Shown piece by piece: positions 47,994 through 56,267 of a stretch of 64,000 bases of DNA. The stretch spans positions 1,518,501-1,582,500 of the forward strand of contig NZ_CP019508.1 in assembly GCF_002002865.1 (NCBI RefSeq). Reading direction: 5' to 3'. Position 1 is the stretch's first letter. Each line of letters begins with the position of its first letter. A program made the position numbers and the translations under genes. The stretch comes from Brevundimonas sp. LM2. GTDB taxonomy: Bacteria; Pseudomonadota; Alphaproteobacteria; Caulobacterales; Caulobacteraceae. The notes beneath the pieces were generated by a model that saw only the letters and a program-made list of their open reading frames with translations, did no database searches and was not told the origin of the DNA.

Positions 47994-48035
47994 GATCAGG
48001 CATCGCGGTCCGTCGCTGGCCGCATGATCCCGACG

Positions 48036-48063
48036 AAGCCGTCCCGAGAGGGGCGGCTTTTTC
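48036..48063. terminator. intrinsic terminator between SH3 protein and repressor genes
   Basis: Stem AAGCCGTCCC (48036-48045) with GGGCGGCTT (48051-48059), one bulged T, five-base loop, followed by a T-run. Between convergent genes. Confidence 0.75.
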
Positions 48064-48067
48064 GCAC

Positions 48068-48703
48068 CTACTGGCTGACCCAGAGGATGCGCGCCACCCA
48101 GTCGATGTCGGCGCGCGCAACGACGCGATCGGGGTAGGCGGGGTTGATGGAGGCGAGGGTGACGGCCGTGGCGCCCAGGCCGGCGATTTCCTTGGCGACG
48201 GTCTCGCCGGACAGGGTGCGGACGACGACGCGGTCGCCCTTGCGCACGTCCGTCCGATCGCGATCCACCAGCACCCGATCGCCCTCGCGATACAGGGGGG
48301 CCATGGAGTCGCCGGAAATGACCAGGCTGAAGAGACTGTCGCGCGGGGCGGGCAGGTCGGTCTGATCCCACCCGTCGCCGGTCGGCAGGCCCGCGTCGTC
48401 GAAAAACCCGTCCGCCCCGGCCTGGGCCAGGCCCAGCAGGGGAATCGTCCGGGCCGGGTCGGGGGCGTCGCCGGCCAACGCGGCGAAGGCGCCGAGCGAC
48501 ACGCCGGTCGCCTCCAGGATCTGGTTCAGACTTTCCGTCGAGGGCCAGCGCGGCCGAGGCGGGCGGCCGGGGCCGAATCGCTTGGACGGATTGAGCGCGG
48601 TGGCGTCGAGGCCGGCGCGTTTGGCCAGTCCCGAGACGGATAGCCCTTCGCGCTGGGCCAGGGCATCGAGCGCGGCCCAAAGGCGGGCGTGGGAGAGGGG
48701 CAA
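48068..48703 (-). CDS. HTH and S24 (LexA/CI-type) repressor
   Basis: 211 residues from a TTG start at 48703; AGGAG stands ten bases upstream. HTH at the start (SVSGLAKRAGLDATALNPSK), linker, then an S24 peptidase domain with the nucleophile serine in SGDSMAPLYREGD and the general-base lysine in SGETVAKEIAGLG. Repressors of this form are inactivated by RecA-stimulated self-cleavage in phages, but cellular members often sense other stress. There is no phage gene around, so it is likely a chromosomal regulator, perhaps of itself. Confidence 0.87.
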   Translation of the reverse strand: MPLSHARLWAALDALAQREGLSVSGLAKRAGLDATALNPSKRFGPGRPPRPRWPSTESLNQILEATGVSLGAFAALAGDAPDPARTIPLLGLAQAGADGFFDDAGLPTGDGWDQTDLPAPRDSLFSLVISGDSMAPLYREGDRVLVDRDRTDVRKGDRVVVRTLSGETVAKEIAGLGATAVTLASINPAYPDRVVARADIDWVARILWVSQ

Positions 48704-48712
48704 GGGGTCGCG

Positions 48713-48742
48713 CTCCTAGGACTGGACGCCGTTATACCTAGG
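48713..48742 (-). promoter_or_regulatory. candidate repressor promoter flanked by two CCTAGG operators
   Basis: The palindrome CCTAGG occurs at 48715-48720 and 48737-48742, exactly 22 bases apart (two helical turns). On the minus strand a -10-like TATAAC (48736-48731) lies between them, and the AGGAG ribosome site of the repressor overlaps the nearer copy. Good arrangement for autorepression. Confidence 0.5.
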
Positions 48743-48751
48743 AAGATTTGC

Positions 48752-49183
48752 CTATTCCAGCCCCGCGGCGCGTCGCTCCTGCCAGGCCCAGAAGGTGCCC
48801 ACGGCGATGGACAGGATGATGCCGTAGCTGACCAGGTTGAGCACGGTATAGAAGGCGGCGACGGACGGCCGCACGTCGATCAGGTAGACGATGTGGCTCA
48901 TGACCGTGAGCAACTGCAGGGCCGTGGCCCAAACCGCCCAGGTCCGCGCATAGCGCCAGACGATGAAGCCGAAGAACGCCGACACCGCGATGTCGATCAG
49001 GAACAGCTTCCACTGAAAATCCTGGAAGAGTCGGCCATCGTCCTGGACCAGGACACTGGCGAGCCAGGCCAGCAGATAGCCGCCCATCGCCAGCCGTTCG
49101 GCTTCGCCGCCCTTCAGGAAGACGAAGACGGCCACCATGACGGTCACTGCCAGGACAGCTTTTCCGTAAAGGGTATCCAACAT
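48752..49183 (-). CDS. small integral membrane protein of unknown function
   Basis: 143 residues with four predicted membrane segments (AVLAVTVMVAVFVFL, LLAWLASVLV, FLIDIAVSAFFGFIVW, VLNLVSYGIILSIAVGTFWAW). No catalytic motif seen; I do not recognise the family. Same strand as the repressor and 48 bases before its start. Confidence 0.65.
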   Translation of the reverse strand: MLDTLYGKAVLAVTVMVAVFVFLKGGEAERLAMGGYLLAWLASVLVQDDGRLFQDFQWKLFLIDIAVSAFFGFIVWRYARTWAVWATALQLLTVMSHIVYLIDVRPSVAAFYTVLNLVSYGIILSIAVGTFWAWQERRAAGLE

Positions 49184-49273
49184 GAAATCGCCCCCGCGCG
49201 ACTAGGCACGGGGGCGATTATGATTTGAGTCTAACGCGAAGGGAAATCGTGCCCTCGCATTCGGCCCGCTAGA

Positions 49274-49627
49274 TCAGGCGACGCGGACCGTGTGAAGGCC
49301 GCGCGTTTCCGATCCGATCGGGGTCTCCCAGTCGTCGGGCTTGTCGAGGCCGCCCGCGTTGTAGACGCCGTAACCCTGGCGGCGGTGGTCCTTCTGCAGC
49401 TCGGCATGGCAGGCCACGATGGCCTCACGAGCCGTGGACAGGGCCGCGATCGTTTCGATGGCCTTGGCCTGAGCGACCGCGCCCGAGACGGGCGAGACCT
49501 TCAGAAGCGTGCGGGCCCCGATCATGGACTGCACGAGCGTGGTGGAGGCCGTGATGGCCGCGTCGATCGCCTTTTCGGTGGCGTTGAGATCGCCCGCGAC
49601 GCTGGTGATGACTTGAGATTTGTCCAT
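49274..49627 (-). CDS. small protein with GGLDKP motif, paralog A
   Basis: 117 residues, soluble and mostly helical (MDKSQVITSVAGDLNATEKA start). The end has AREAIVACHAELQ followed by AGGLDKPDDWETP. It aligns gaplessly with the end of the neighbouring gene at 49676-50047: AR..IV..H..L.....RR.G......AGGLDKP.D. I do not know the family; both are predicted cytoplasmic. The gene pair is tandem on the minus strand. Confidence 0.7.
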   Translation of the reverse strand: MDKSQVITSVAGDLNATEKAIDAAITASTTLVQSMIGARTLLKVSPVSGAVAQAKAIETIAALSTAREAIVACHAELQKDHRRQGYGVYNAGGLDKPDDWETPIGSETRGLHTVRVA

Positions 49628-49675
49628 ATGTAACCCCTGACTGAAACAACAATGTACAAAGGCTTAACACGGCTT

Positions 49676-50047
49676 CTAGGCCGGCGGTAGTCTTTCATTA
49701 ACCATATTGATGCGCTGGCCCCGCGCGCCTTCGCCGCCCACCGGGGGCCGATCCTCGGGCTTGTCCAACCCGCCCGCCGCCAGGGTTTCCAGGCCCAGCC
49801 GACGCGCCAGGGACGCCAGGACATTGTGCGTGTCGACGATGCTGGAGCGGGCCGAGGTGAGGGCTCCGATCGCTGCGGCGGCACCGTCGAAGGCCCGTTG
49901 GCCGGTCACGGCCGAAAGGTAGGCCTGGGCGCGCGCGGTGGGCAACATCGCGGCCAGCTGCGCGGTCTCGCTCAGCGCCAGGTCGATGGCGGCCTCGGCG
50001 GCGTACAGGCGCTCGGCCAGGGCCGCGCCGGTGGCATGGTTCGTCAT
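49676..50047 (-). CDS. small protein with GGLDKP motif, paralog B
   Basis: 123 residues from the ATG at 50047 (MTNHATGAALAERLYAAEAA). Helical body (AIDLALSETAQLAAML, GAAAAIGALTSARSSIVDTH) and end AGGLDKPEDRPPVGG. Paralogous to the next gene downstream. The frame is open a further 14 codons upstream, but the internal ATG looks better placed. Function unknown. Confidence 0.7.
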   Translation of the reverse strand: MTNHATGAALAERLYAAEAAIDLALSETAQLAAMLPTARAQAYLSAVTGQRAFDGAAAAIGALTSARSSIVDTHNVLASLARRLGLETLAAGGLDKPEDRPPVGGEGARGQRINMVNERLPPA

Positions 50048-50096
50048 GATCGTTCCCCCGTGGCGGAAGGCCACGCAGAATGCAACCATGAGTTAT

Positions 50097-50504
50097 TCAG
50101 GATGGCAAGTCGCGGTTGTCGTCGAGCGAGAAATGCGCCGTCAGGCTGGCGATCGGATGCGCCGGATCCTCCTGCCAGGCCTCGGCCAGGACATGGGCGA
50201 CGCGGCGGCCGGCACGCGAGATGCGGGCCCGGGCATGGACGTCGCGCGGCTTGCCCGAGCGCAGATAGGCGGTGGTCACCGTGATCGGGCGCGGCAGGTG
50301 CAGACGCGGCCACACCAGGGCCATCTGGGCGATGGCCGTCATCTCCAGCAGGGCGGCGGTGGCGCCGCCGTGCAGGGCCGGCAGCATCGGATTGCCGATC
50401 AGATGGTCGGCGAAGGGCATGATCACGGTCAGAATTTCGCCCTCCTGCTCGGTCCGCAAACCCAGGAAGCGGGCATAGGGCAGGGTGTCGAGCAGGGCGG
50501 TCAC
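50097..50504 (-). CDS. PaaI-type hotdog thioesterase
   Basis: 135 residues from a GTG at 50504 overlapping the stop of the gene upstream (GTGA). Hotdog fold: ADHLIGNPMLPALHGGATAAL (usual HGG catalytic loop), TAYLRSGKPRDVHARARISR and the following AEAWQ. Predicted acyl-CoA thioesterase of unknown substrate. Translationally coupled with a second hotdog protein. Confidence 0.85.
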   Translation of the reverse strand: MTALLDTLPYARFLGLRTEQEGEILTVIMPFADHLIGNPMLPALHGGATAALLEMTAIAQMALVWPRLHLPRPITVTTAYLRSGKPRDVHARARISRAGRRVAHVLAEAWQEDPAHPIASLTAHFSLDDNRDLPS

Positions 50505-50974
50505 GCCGCGTCCTCCGGTGACGCCAGATTGGAGCGGGTCGGGCGACCGTCGCTGGAGTTGATGACATAGGTGGCCTGGGCGGCCGCGACCGGATCGGCG
50601 GGGTCGTCCTCGAAGGCCCAGGCGCGCACGAAGCCGATCGTGCGGGTCAGCCTGTAGCACCGGGCCTCGGCCAGCAGATCCACGCGCGGGCGGGCCGCGC
50701 GCATATAGTCGACCCGCAGGTCCAGGGTCGCGATGGGCACGTACCGACCCATGGCGACCCAGACGGCCAGACCGCCGACATGATCCAGCATGGTCGTGAC
50801 CAGCCCGCCCGCGAAGATGTCCGTTTCCGAATCGCCGACCAGATCGGCGCGCCACGGCGTGCGCAGGCGCACGCGATCGCCCTCGACGCCCGCATAGGCG
50901 AAGCCCAGGGCATGGGTGTGGGAGGCCCCCGTGGCCAGTTGCGGCAGGATGTCGGTCAGGAACAGATCGCTCAT
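50501..50974 (-). CDS. PaaI-type hotdog thioesterase, upstream copy
   Basis: 157 residues. Hotdog features: FAGGLVTTMLDHVGGLAVWV (catalytic Asp in MLDHVGG), TLDLRVDYMRAARP, VRAWAFEDDPADP and AQATYVI. Only distantly like its neighbour; together they may form a heteromeric enzyme or two with different substrates. Confidence 0.85.
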   Translation of the reverse strand: MSDLFLTDILPQLATGASHTHALGFAYAGVEGDRVRLRTPWRADLVGDSETDIFAGGLVTTMLDHVGGLAVWVAMGRYVPIATLDLRVDYMRAARPRVDLLAEARCYRLTRTIGFVRAWAFEDDPADPVAAAQATYVINSSDGRPTRSNLASPEDAA

Positions 50975-51036
50975 TCGACCGTCCTTATCGGGCGCGGACT
51001 GGCGCGCAAGCCCCGCAGCATGCCCATATCGCCCCC

Positions 51037-52077
51037 ATGATCCGACCCGAAGACCTGTTGAGGCCCACGCCGGCCGGGCTGTACTGCCCGCCGGGAGATT
51101 TCTACATCGACCCGAACGTCCCGGTCGACCGGGCAGTGGTAACGCACGGTCACGCCGATCACGCGCGCGCCGGCCACGGGGCGGTTCTGGCGACCGACCA
51201 GACCCTGGCCATCATGGCGGAGCGCTACGGCGAGGACTTCACCGTGCTGCGCCAGCCCCTGGCCTATGGCGCGACGGCCTCGCACAACGGCGTCGAGATC
51301 CGGGTGGTGCCGGCGGGCCATGTGCTGGGCTCGGCCCAGGCGGTGGTGACCTGGCAAGGCCTGACCATGGTGGTGTCGGGCGACTACAAGCGCCGGCGCG
51401 ACCCGACCTGCCTGCCGTTCGAGCCGGTCCCGTGCCACGTCTTCATCTCGGAGGCGACCTTCGGCCTGCCGGTCTTCACCCATCCGCCGGACGCCGAGGA
51501 GGTGGGGCGGCTGGTGCAATCGCTGGGCCAGTTCCCCGAGCGCGCGCACCTGGTGGGGGCCTATGCGCTGGGCAAGGCGCAGCGGGTCATTCGCCTATTG
51601 CGCGAAGCGGGGTGGGAGCGGCCGATCTATGTCCACGGGGCGCTGGAGCGGCTGAACCGGCTCTACGAACGCGAGGGCGTCGACCTGGGCCCGATCCTGC
51701 CGGCCACCGGGCTGAAGAAGGACGCCCTGGGCGGGGAGGTGGCGATCGCGCCGCCGTCGGCCATCCAGGACCGCTGGGCCCGGCGCTTCGCCGATCCGGT
51801 GACGGCCTTCGCCTCGGGCTGGATGCTGGTCAAGGCGCGGGCCAAGCAGCGGGGGGTGGAGCTGCCTCTGGTCATCAGTGACCACGCCGACTGGCCCGAG
51901 CTGATCCAGACCTTCGAGGAGGTCCGGCCCGAGGAGCTGTGGATCACCCACGGCCGCGAGGAGGGGCTGCTGCGCTGGGCGGAAATCAACGGGTTGAGGG
52001 CGCGGGCGCTGCGACTGGTCGGTTATGAGGATGAGGATGAGGAGGCCCTGGCCGATCCCGCGGAGGCCACCGCCTAG
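51037..52077 (+). CDS. ligase-associated DNA exonuclease (metallo-beta-lactamase fold)
   Basis: 346 residues. MBL metal site THGHADH (36-42), further histidines in VPAGHVLGSA, VVSGDYKRR and the late ISDHADWPEL with THGREEGLLRWA. The RPTPAGLYCPPGDFYIDP start and THGREEGLL end are those of the exonuclease usually encoded beside an ATP-dependent DNA ligase and a Lhr-like helicase. Here neither adjoins it: the next gene is a membrane protein. Overlaps that gene by four bases. Confidence 0.9.
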   Translation: MIRPEDLLRPTPAGLYCPPGDFYIDPNVPVDRAVVTHGHADHARAGHGAVLATDQTLAIMAERYGEDFTVLRQPLAYGATASHNGVEIRVVPAGHVLGSAQAVVTWQGLTMVVSGDYKRRRDPTCLPFEPVPCHVFISEATFGLPVFTHPPDAEEVGRLVQSLGQFPERAHLVGAYALGKAQRVIRLLREAGWERPIYVHGALERLNRLYEREGVDLGPILPATGLKKDALGGEVAIAPPSAIQDRWARRFADPVTAFASGWMLVKARAKQRGVELPLVISDHADWPELIQTFEEVRPEELWITHGREEGLLRWAEINGLRARALRLVGYEDEDEEALADPAEATA

Positions 52078-52745
52078 TCCGGACCCGGCTTGCGTCGCAG
52101 CCAGAGCTCGGCGGCGATCAGGTTCGGCACCCAGGCGAGGAAGGCGATGGCGCGGTACCAAGGCAGGAAGTCCAGACCCAGGATCGCGACCAGGGGCAGG
52201 TAGATCCGCAGGGTCACGGCGGCCAGCGTCAGGGCCCAGGACCGGATCATCCATCGCCGGTGCGCGGTAGTTCGGCCCCGCATGGCGGCCGCCGCGCCCA
52301 TGAGGGTGAAGGCCATCCATAGGACGGCCAGGATTCCGAAGCCCGCCGTGGCGATCGGGCCCGCGAAAGACCCCGGCGCCAGGATCAGGCCCGCGCTCCC
52401 GCCGACCAGACATCCGGCGACATAGACTCGTCCCGTCCACCGGTGCGGCGGGCTGGAGCCTCTGCGCAGGGCGGGCAGGAACTGAAACGAACCCACCAGC
52501 AGGGCGGTGACGGCGCCGGCGACGTGGATGACCAGCCACGGCACGCCCAGCGGATTGCCCAGGGCCTGCGCCGGCGTCCGGGGCGGGTCCAGCAGGTAAC
52601 GGGCGGAATAGGCGGCGATCCCGAGGCAGAGGATGGCGACCAGGGTCCAGCCGATCCGGGTGAGCCAGGACCGGTTTCGGGTCGGCGGGAGGGTGTCGGC
52701 GGTGGTCATCGGCGTGTCCTGTTCAGCGGTGTCGCCGAACGCCAT
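52074..52745 (-). CDS. DUF2306 family membrane protein
   Basis: 223 residues with about six membrane segments. Pattern: LVIHVAGAVTALLVGSFQFLPALR and the conserved PPHRWTGRVYVAGCLVGGSAG, followed by TTAHRRWMIRSWALTLAAVTLR, where paired histidines could bind haem. Function unknown. Convergent with the exonuclease and divergent from the LytTR gene. Confidence 0.85.
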   Translation of the reverse strand: MAFGDTAEQDTPMTTADTLPPTRNRSWLTRIGWTLVAILCLGIAAYSARYLLDPPRTPAQALGNPLGVPWLVIHVAGAVTALLVGSFQFLPALRRGSSPPHRWTGRVYVAGCLVGGSAGLILAPGSFAGPIATAGFGILAVLWMAFTLMGAAAAMRGRTTAHRRWMIRSWALTLAAVTLRIYLPLVAILGLDFLPWYRAIAFLAWVPNLIAAELWLRRKPGPD

Positions 52746-52814
52746 TGCGAGCCGAGCCCGGGGTGGCTAGGCCTGCCTTCGTGAACGGCGCCGGGGCTGC
52801 GCGAACGGGACGAT

Positions 52815-53590
52815 ATGGGCGCTGGGGCGGACACACGGACCGGGAGGGAGGCCGGGCGGCGATGGGGGATCGACGTCGCCATCCTGGTCGCGATCGGCCT
52901 GTTGATGGGATTCCTGGGGCCTTTTTCCTCGGACCATGTGCCGATCGCCGCGCGCTACCTTTACTGGATGATCTGCATGGTCGGGGGCGGTGTGATCGGC
53001 TTCGTCGCGGACGACCTGCTGAAGCGCCGCCTGCCCGGGGCCTGGACGCGGACCGTCGTGGTTTCGGCGGCGATGACGCCGCTGGTGACCCTGTTCGTCA
53101 TGACCACCGAGCGTCTGCTGATGGGCGGGCCCTTCGTCTGGGGGGCTATGGGGGGCTGCTGGTGCAGGTCGGACCGATCCTTCTGGCGGTGATGATCGTG
53201 CGGGCCCTGGTCTGGCGGCGCGCAGCCGCGCGGGTCGAGACGCGCATGATCATCGCCCCGCCCCTGCCGGAGGCCGAGGCGGCCTTCCGCCGGCGGTTGT
53301 CAGCCCGGTGCCGCACGGCGCGGCTGATCGCCATCGAGGCGCACGACCATTACCTGAAGGTCCACACCGACGCCGGAGCCGAGCTGATCACCCTGAGGTT
53401 CGCCGATGCGCTGGAGGAACTGGGACGGGCGCACGGCTGGCGCGTTCACCGGTCCTGGTGGGTGGCGGCCGATGCCGTGGAGGCGGTGCGCTGGCACCGG
53501 GGCCGGGGGGAAATCCGCCTTCTCGGCGGCCTGACGACGCCGGTCAGCCGGACCTATCGCCCCGTGCTGAAGGCGGCCGGCTGGTTCTAA
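52815..53590 (+). pseudogene. LytTR-type regulator with membrane segments, interrupted by a -1 frameshift
   Basis: Two overlapping frames together make one protein. The first (52815-53192) encodes a membrane domain (IDVAILVAIGLLMGFLGPF, WMICMVGGGVIGFVADDLL, VVVSAAMTPLVTLFV). The second, in the frame one base back, continues with LLVQVGPILLAVMIVRALVW and a LytTR DNA-binding domain (AIEAHDHYLKVHTDAGAELI, HRSWWVAADAVEAV, TTPVSRTYRPVLKAAG). The switch is needed at the G-run 53150-53155; one extra G would restore a single frame of about 258 residues. The run is also G-GGG-GGC (53150-53156), a legal -1 slippery heptamer in the zero frame, so recoding is possible. Otherwise it is a pseudogene or a base-calling error. 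Confidence 0.75.
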
Positions 53591-53636
53591 CGCCAGGGAG
53601 CGGTTGTCTTGTCATGCTGACGCGATACGGTCGGCC

Positions 53637-54386
53637 ATGGCCACGTTGAACGCCGATAAGGTCGTGCGGACGCTGGAGCGGTTGCAGGCCCGCGTCGACG
53701 CCCGGTTCCCGAACTCGGGCCTGGGCGGGGTGGCGCACGAGCTGGTCGTCGAGGCCCGTCGCACGGCGGACCAGGCGGCGGCCATCGCCCGGCCCTTCTA
53801 TGTGACCCGGGCGTTCACCGGCCTGGTGATCCTGGCCATCGTGGCGACAGGCGTCGAGCTCTGGTGGCTGGGCGGGGCACCGGGGCTGGACCGGCTGCTG
53901 GCCCTGCCGCCCGGCGGGCTTCAGCGTGTGCGTTTCGATCCGCTGGGGCTGGCGGCGGGGCTGGAGGCCTTGGTCAACCTGGCCATCCTGGGGGCCCTGG
54001 CCCTGTGGTTTCTGATCAACGCCGAGGCGCGGGCGAAGCGGAAGCGGACGCTGGAGGCGCTGCATGGTCTGCGGTCCCTGGCCCATGTCATCGACATGCA
54101 CCAGCTGACCAAGGACCCGACCGTCGTCCTGTCGCAAGCCCCCACCACGGCGGCGTCGCCGGTCCGGTCGATGGATCAGTTCCTGCTGACCCGATATCTG
54201 GACTATTGCGCGGAGATGCTGGCCCTGATCGGAAAGCTGGCCGCCCTCTACGCCGCGCGGACGCAGGACCCGCAGGTGGTCGCGGCGGTCAATGACGTAG
54301 AGGGCCTGTGCACCGACCTGGGTCGTAAGATCTGGCAGAAGATCACCATCCTCAGCGCGCTTGACGAACGGGCGGCGGGCCGGTGA
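53637..54386 (+). CDS. two-span membrane protein of unknown function
   Basis: 249 residues from the ATG at 53637. Two membrane segments (FTGLVILAIVATGVELWWL and LEALVNLAILGALALWFLI) enclose a short loop; the soluble end (residues 135-249) looks helical and coiled-coil-like (RKRTLEALHGLRSLAHVIDM, LDYCAEMLALIGKLAALYAA). It lies between the LytTR gene and the hybrid kinase. I do not recognise it. Confidence 0.7.
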   Translation: MATLNADKVVRTLERLQARVDARFPNSGLGGVAHELVVEARRTADQAAAIARPFYVTRAFTGLVILAIVATGVELWWLGGAPGLDRLLALPPGGLQRVRFDPLGLAAGLEALVNLAILGALALWFLINAEARAKRKRTLEALHGLRSLAHVIDMHQLTKDPTVVLSQAPTTAASPVRSMDQFLLTRYLDYCAEMLALIGKLAALYAARTQDPQVVAAVNDVEGLCTDLGRKIWQKITILSALDERAAGR

Positions 54387-54448
54387 CGGTCCGACGTGCG
54401 CCAACCATGCGACATGCGCCGCCGCCCTGGCTGACGTGACCGCTCGAC

Positions 54449-56071
54449 CTAGGCGGCGCGGCCGCGGCGGGCCGGAAGGGCGGTCTCGATGTCCGCCGGC
54501 TCCGTCAGGGCCGTGTTCATGGCCATGCGCAGGCGCTCCGGCTTGATCGGCTTCTCGACCACGGCGGCCATGCCGATCGACAGATAGTGTTTTGCGTCGT
54601 CGGGGTCGGCGTTGGCGGTCAGGGCGACGATGGGGATGTTGCGCACCGGGCCGCCCAGGGCGCGGATGGCCTTGGTCGCCTGGACGCCGTCCATGCGCGG
54701 CATCTTGATGTCCATCAGGACCAGATCGAAGGGGCGCGCTTGGACGGCCTCGAGCGCCTCCAGCCCGTCCTCGGCCGTCTCGGACGAGCAGCCGAACATC
54801 TCGCACAGGGCCTGGGCGACGACGCGGTTGGTGGCGTTGTCGTCGACGATCAGGATGTGCGGATTGGACTGCAGCTCCAGATCCGCCATGGCCGAGACGT
54901 TGGAGGGATGGTCCACGGCGACGGCCGACAGGGGGGCGGAGATGTCGAAGGCGAAGGTCGCGCCGCGGCCCTTGTTGTTCTCGGCCCAGATGCGGCCGTT
55001 CATGTTGTCGATCACCTGGCGGCAGATCGACAGACCCAGACCCGCCCCGTCGGGGCCCGATCCGTGGACGAAGGGCTCGAAGATCTCGTCCACGCGGTCG
55101 GCGTCGACGCCGGGGCCGTCGTCGCGGACGCGGGCCTCCATATGGACGATGCCGTCCCTGGACCAGGCCTTCAGACGGGCCTCGACCACGCCGTTGCGCG
55201 CAAACTTCAGCGCATTGCCGATCAGGTTGTTGAACACCTGTTTCATGCGGACGCAGTCCAGGTCGGCGGTCAGCTCGGTGTCACCCTCGTAGCCGACCAG
55301 CAGACGCACGCCGTCCTGCGACGCGCGCGGAGCCCACATCTGTTCGATGTCATCGACCAAGGCGCGCAGCGGCGTGGGAACCGGTGTCAGCTCCAGCTCG
55401 CCGGCCTCGGCGCGAGACAGGTCCAGCGCGTCCTGAAGGATCCGCAGAAGGGTCTCGGAAGAATCGACGATGGTCTGGACGTGGGCGTGGGCGGCGTCGG
55501 TCAGGGGCTGGCGGCGCAGCAGTTCGGCGACCGCCAGGACGCCGTTCATGGGGGTGCGCAGCTCGTGGCTCATGATGGCCAGGAACTGACTCTTGGCCCG
55601 GGCGGAGGCCAGGGCCTGGGTGCGGCTGTCGGTCAGGGCGCGGGCCTGGTCCTCCAGCGCGCGGTTCTGGCTGCGCTGCTGGTCGTTGACGGCCTGGAGC
55701 AGGGAGATGGCGGTGCCGACGCCGCGATAGCGGCCGTCGCGGGTGACGATGAATCCGCGCATCAGGGCCCCGGGCCCCGACCGCAGCAGGATGTCGCAGA
55801 AGGCGTCGATCTTGACCCCGGCCTCGACCACGGCGGGCTCGGGATCCATGATCATGGCGACGGGGCGGGCTGCGTAGAGGGCGTGGCCGAAGGGCCCGGC
55901 GATCTTCAGCAGAAAGGCGTTGCGTTCGACGAGGCCGACGGGGCGGTCGTTGTCCACGACCGGGATGACGAGCGTATCCGGCTCGTCGCGGAAACGAGCG
56001 AACACTTCGGCGGTCGGAACAGTGGACGAGACTGGCTCGACCCGCTCCGCAAGGACCTCGATCGTCGGCAT
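54449..56071 (-). CDS. hybrid histidine kinase with CBS-like sensor
   Basis: 540 residues without membrane segments. Order: a CBS-domain-like pair (residues 5-130; IPVVDNDRPVGLVERNAFLL, RGFIVTRDGRYRGVG), a coiled linker, HisKA with FLAIMSHELRTPMNGV (His169), the ATPase with N-box FNNLIGNALKFA, G1 DDGPGVD and G2 GAGLGLSIC, then a receiver with Asp in LVLMDIKMPRMDG. CBS pairs bind adenosine nucleotides, so this kinase may sense energy or a nucleotide messenger. No dedicated response regulator adjoins it. Confidence 0.92.
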   Translation of the reverse strand: MPTIEVLAERVEPVSSTVPTAEVFARFRDEPDTLVIPVVDNDRPVGLVERNAFLLKIAGPFGHALYAARPVAMIMDPEPAVVEAGVKIDAFCDILLRSGPGALMRGFIVTRDGRYRGVGTAISLLQAVNDQQRSQNRALEDQARALTDSRTQALASARAKSQFLAIMSHELRTPMNGVLAVAELLRRQPLTDAAHAHVQTIVDSSETLLRILQDALDLSRAEAGELELTPVPTPLRALVDDIEQMWAPRASQDGVRLLVGYEGDTELTADLDCVRMKQVFNNLIGNALKFARNGVVEARLKAWSRDGIVHMEARVRDDGPGVDADRVDEIFEPFVHGSGPDGAGLGLSICRQVIDNMNGRIWAENNKGRGATFAFDISAPLSAVAVDHPSNVSAMADLELQSNPHILIVDDNATNRVVAQALCEMFGCSSETAEDGLEALEAVQARPFDLVLMDIKMPRMDGVQATKAIRALGGPVRNIPIVALTANADPDDAKHYLSIGMAAVVEKPIKPERLRMAMNTALTEPADIETALPARRGRAA

Positions 56072-56267
56072 ACTGCCGTTACTCCGTGCTACCGGCCGAG
56101 TTGTAGGGCAAAATCTTCTTCGGAATCGTTAAGTGCGGCAGGCTGCCGCACCGCGAGGCGGGAACCAATCCTTTTGCGGCCCTCGGCCGGTTGGTGTAAG
56201 ATCGTCGAACCTCCAAAACCGAATACCAATCACGATGCGCGCGGCCGTGGCCGACCGCAGGGCTGCC

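Noticed and set aside
48068-48703. Prophage marker because of the CI/LexA-type repressor
   Set aside because: No integrase, structural or replication phage genes within 15 kb on either side; the neighbours are ordinary cellular genes.
56100-56267. preQ1 riboswitch upstream of queC
   Set aside because: No aptamer-like C-rich loop and A-rich tail found; the 196 bases look like a plain divergent promoter region.
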